From assembly GCA_030609215.1 (NCBI GenBank), contig JAUWCR010000059.1, positions 1-7,552 on the forward strand: 7,552 nt of DNA, given 5' to 3'. The position numbers were made by a program, and so were the translations under genes. Below are positions 5,399 through 7,552 of this stretch, one piece after another (the first letter of the stretch is position 1; each line of letters starts with the position of its first letter). Under the pieces are notes generated by a model that ran no database searches, was not told the DNA's origin, and saw nothing but the letters and a program-made list of their open reading frames with translations. Origin of the DNA: Actinomycetes bacterium (GTDB taxonomy: Bacteria > Actinomycetota > Humimicrobiia > Humimicrobiales > Humimicrobiaceae).

Positions 5399-6880
5399 TT
5401 AATTGCTATATAATTCTGACTTCCTAGCTTCCCAAAAATTTTCCATTTCTATTCTGAGGTTTTTAAATATATTATAAAATCGCTTATATTTAATATGTTT
5501 ATTTATATCAGGAATAAATTTTGTTTCTTCCTTTCTTTTTATTCCAGAAAAATCATTACTATGTGTTAAACTAACTTTTAAAGTACTGACTATCCCAGCT
5601 ATGCCCAGTTGCTTTACTGTAGCACGCACCACTTTTTTCCCCAAACAATCAGAAATCATTTGACATAACATTTTGCTTTTTGAACCTCCACCAGAAATAT
5701 AAACCATATCATAAATTTGCGGAAGTGATTGATAACAATCATATAATGAAAATACAAGTCCTTCGTATGCTGCTTTTACCATATCTATTTTATTGTGTGT
5801 AGATTTTAATCCATAGAATCCTCCACACGCAAACGAATTTTTAAAAGGAGCTCTCTCTCCATATATATATGGATGGTATATAATACCCCTACTCCCCAAT
5901 GGCACTTTTAATAATCTATTCTCTAATTGTTCAAAAGTTAAATCAGGATAAAAAACATTTTTTACCCAATCTATTGTTGATGTGCCGTTTAATGTTGGCA
6001 TGAGGTTCATATATTTTTCCGGCACTATATAGCATATTCCCATCCCATTTTTAAAGTCTATATACCTTTTATCAAGTATAATTTCGTTACATAAAGTAGT
6101 GCCTACAATCGTACATGCTTCTCCATTTTGTTTTATTCCAGCTCCCAATGCAACTGCTGCAACATCGACTGCACCTGCAATTACAGGTATACCTTCTTTA
6201 ATGCCTGTTTGATTACTTGCATTTTTTTTGACATTGCCAATGATAGTTGTAGATGGTACAGCTTCGGGGAACAATTTTTCACATTTTCCCAAATCCATTA
6301 TTTCTAAAATTTCACCAACATATTTTTTTTTAAAAATATTTAACAAAGCAGTTGAGGCATCTGAGTAGTCTGTTACTAATTCTCCTGTAAGCATAAAATT
6401 CAACCAATCTTTGCAATGAAGAATAGTTGATATTTTTTTAAAATTTTCTTTTTCTTTTTCTTTTAACCATCTTAATAGTATATGCGAAGATCCTGCATAA
6501 ACAGGATTTGCAAAATTCTTTATGCAAATTTTATCAATATCATCCCTATTTGATATTTTTAAATTTTTTGTACGTGTATCATTCCATAACAATGCGTTTC
6601 TTACAGGTTTACCTTTGCTATCAACCGGCCATAATCCATCGCCCTGGCCTGTTATGCCTATTCCAACTAATTTATTCCATATTTGTGGGTTCCTTTGGCT
6701 AAGTGAATTTGTAATTTTACACATCGTATTCCATAATTCCATCATGTTAATTTCGCATGCACCCTCAAAGGGGAATAATACTTTTACAGGCATACTTGCA
6801 ATATCAATTTGATTCCCTTCACCGTCAATCAATGCTGCCTTTATTCGCGAAGTACCTGCATCTATGCCTAAAAAATACAC
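5399..6880 (-). CDS. FGGY-family carbohydrate kinase with an erythritol-kinase-like substrate motif
   Basis: 493 residues. Seen: phosphate-binding GIDAGTSRIKAALID (5-19); GITGQGDGLWPVD (75-87); ALLWNDTRT (96-104); IAGAVDVAAVALGAG (234-248) with probable catalytic Asp239; GTT (260-262); GERAP (341-345); SGGGSKSKML (396-405). Family knowledge: the TGQGDG segment with a following W resembles EryA-type erythritol kinases more than xylulokinases, which carry SGQMHG; this agrees with the polyol-type dehydrogenase just upstream, 113 nt away. The usual ExGAxGAA stretch near the C-terminus reads KQLGIAGIVS here, a modest departure. The start is GTG at 6880: an in-frame TAG lies two codons upstream, and AAGGTG sits 10 nt before it. 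It shares little beyond the fold motifs with the kinase at 1440-2960, so the two are unlikely to be a recent duplication. Likely substrate is a tetritol or a small ketose (inference). Confidence 0.93.
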   Translation of the reverse strand: MYFLGIDAGTSRIKAALIDGEGNQIDIASMPVKVLFPFEGACEINMMELWNTMCKITNSLSQRNPQIWNKLVGIGITGQGDGLWPVDSKGKPVRNALLWNDTRTKNLKISNRDDIDKICIKNFANPVYAGSSHILLRWLKEKEKENFKKISTILHCKDWLNFMLTGELVTDYSDASTALLNIFKKKYVGEILEIMDLGKCEKLFPEAVPSTTIIGNVKKNASNQTGIKEGIPVIAGAVDVAAVALGAGIKQNGEACTIVGTTLCNEIILDKRYIDFKNGMGICYIVPEKYMNLMPTLNGTSTIDWVKNVFYPDLTFEQLENRLLKVPLGSRGIIYHPYIYGERAPFKNSFACGGFYGLKSTHNKIDMVKAAYEGLVFSLYDCYQSLPQIYDMVYISGGGSKSKMLCQMISDCLGKKVVRATVKQLGIAGIVSTLKVSLTHSNDFSGIKRKEETKFIPDINKHIKYKRFYNIFKNLRIEMENFWEARKSELYSN

Positions 6881-6896
6881 AAACTATCATCACCTT
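6881..6896 (-). promoter_or_regulatory. Ribosome binding site that fixes the GTG start of the EryA-like kinase
   Basis: AAGGTG (6896-6891) stands 10 nt before GTG 6880-6878. The nearby ATG at 6890-6888 is out of frame, and the in-frame TAG at 6886-6884 rules out a longer protein. The site is weaker than those of the aldolase and the AraM-like gene. Confidence 0.65.
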
Positions 6897-6993
6897 ACCA
6901 TAAAAGACTTATATAACATAAAAAATACTTAACTATACTATTTGATTAAACTTTAGACTATTCCCTATCTATATTATTCGTTGAATAGAGTAA

Positions 6994-7552
6994 TTAAGGA
7001 ATTAAAATAACTTTAATAGAATCTTCTCCTTTTTCAGCTATTTTAAAAGCTTTTTCCCACTCTTTTAGCGGTAATTTATGAGTAACAACTCCTTCTGTTG
7101 GCATCTTATTATTTCCGATCCATTCAATAACAGGCTCATAGCAATATGGGCTAAGATGAGACCCGTATAAATTTAATTCTTTTCTATCACTTATAATACT
7201 CCAGTCTACTGTCGTTAAATCTCCAAAAACACTAAATTCTATAAATGTACCCATTTTTCGAATCGCTTCAAGTCCTTGTTGTACACTCTTTGGATGACCT
7301 GTTGCTTCAATATAGACATCACAACCATAACCATCAGTCATTTTAAGTATTTTTTTAACAACATCTTCTTTTGCTGGATTCATTACTATGTCGGCACCAA
7401 ATTTTTTAGCGAGCTCTAATCTATCTTCTTTTAAGTCCAATACTACAAATTTCTTTGGATTCCTCATTCTGATAGCTCCTACCATTCCAAGACCAAGTGT
7501 TCCTGCTCCTGATAATACAACAAAATCTTCATTAGTAATATTTGCTCTGTCA
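6994..7552 (-). CDS. Zinc-type (MDR) polyol/alcohol dehydrogenase, C-terminal part (partial)
   Basis: Runs in from the high edge of the window; the frame is open to 7551, so 185 residues are visible, about half of the usual 340-350. An ATG at 7485 is internal, not the start. Seen: Rossmann GAGTLGLGMVGA (visible 15-26); FVVLDLKEDR with Asp at visible 39, which favours NAD over NADP; DGYGCDVYIEATGHP; DRKELNLYGSHLSPYCY; and EKGEDSIKVILIP at the C-terminus. Family knowledge: zinc MDR enzymes oxidise secondary alcohols of polyols to ketoses; the DRKEL..YG.HL.PYCY stretch recalls dehydrogenases annotated as erythritol/L-threitol dehydrogenases. The catalytic zinc ligands lie upstream of the window, so activity cannot be judged. 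It precedes the EryA-like kinase by 113 nt on the same strand, so dehydrogenase plus kinase form a natural polyol-to-ketose-phosphate pair. The exact substrate is inferred. Confidence 0.88.
   Translation of the reverse strand, partial: DRANITNEDFVVLSGAGTLGLGMVGAIRMRNPKKFVVLDLKEDRLELAKKFGADIVMNPAKEDVVKKILKMTDGYGCDVYIEATGHPKSVQQGLEAIRKMGTFIEFSVFGDLTTVDWSIISDRKELNLYGSHLSPYCYEPVIEWIGNNKMPTEGVVTHKLPLKEWEKAFKIAEKGEDSIKVILIP

Noticed and set aside
6508..6812. Two overlapping plus-strand frames within the EryA-like kinase
   Set aside because: Both are antisense to the conserved TGQGDG region of the kinase and overlap each other in different frames.

Overview
This is an AT-rich window with strong Shine-Dalgarno sites and some TTG and GTG starts, as in low-GC Firmicutes and most likely Clostridia. 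Every convincing gene lies on the minus strand, so the reading order runs from high to low coordinates. The theme is sugar or polyol catabolism, followed by a stretch of decayed DNA and a glycerol-1-phosphate dehydrogenase.

In transcription order: (1) 7552-6994, the C-terminal half of a zinc-type (MDR) polyol/alcohol dehydrogenase, cut by the window edge; (2) 6880-5399, an FGGY carbohydrate kinase with an erythritol-kinase-like substrate segment and a GTG start; (3) 5398-5091, a non-coding gap with a candidate promoter and short repeats; (4) 5090-4446, a class II (FucA/AraD-type) aldolase; (5) 4354-3317, a YoaD-like D-2-hydroxyacid dehydrogenase; (6) about 3330-3006, a frameshifted, 5'-truncated remnant of an IS200/IS605 tnpA transposase with a possible right-end hairpin; (7) 2960-1440, a second FGGY kinase (XylB/YoaC-like); (8) 1439-574, a long region without intact genes, holding a decayed reading frame (about 1177-785) followed at once by a perfect 14-bp hairpin whose loop carries a tandem 10-bp duplication; (9) 569-1, the N-terminal half of an AraM/EgsA-type sn-glycerol-1-phosphate dehydrogenase with a TTG start, cut by the window edge.

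A plausible reading is that the MDR dehydrogenase oxidises a polyol to a ketose, an FGGY kinase phosphorylates it, and the class II aldolase cleaves the sugar phosphate to DHAP (or similar) plus a short aldehyde. The YoaD-like dehydrogenase and second kinase would handle a related 2-keto or 2-hydroxy acid branch. The families are secure; the substrates are inference. I found no CRISPR array, rRNA, tRNA or riboswitch that I could support. The most interesting non-routine items are the transposase remnant abutting, and perhaps supplying, the last codons of the hydroxyacid dehydrogenase, and the unidentified decayed gene with its own terminator. I did not find a clear new defence or mobile system.
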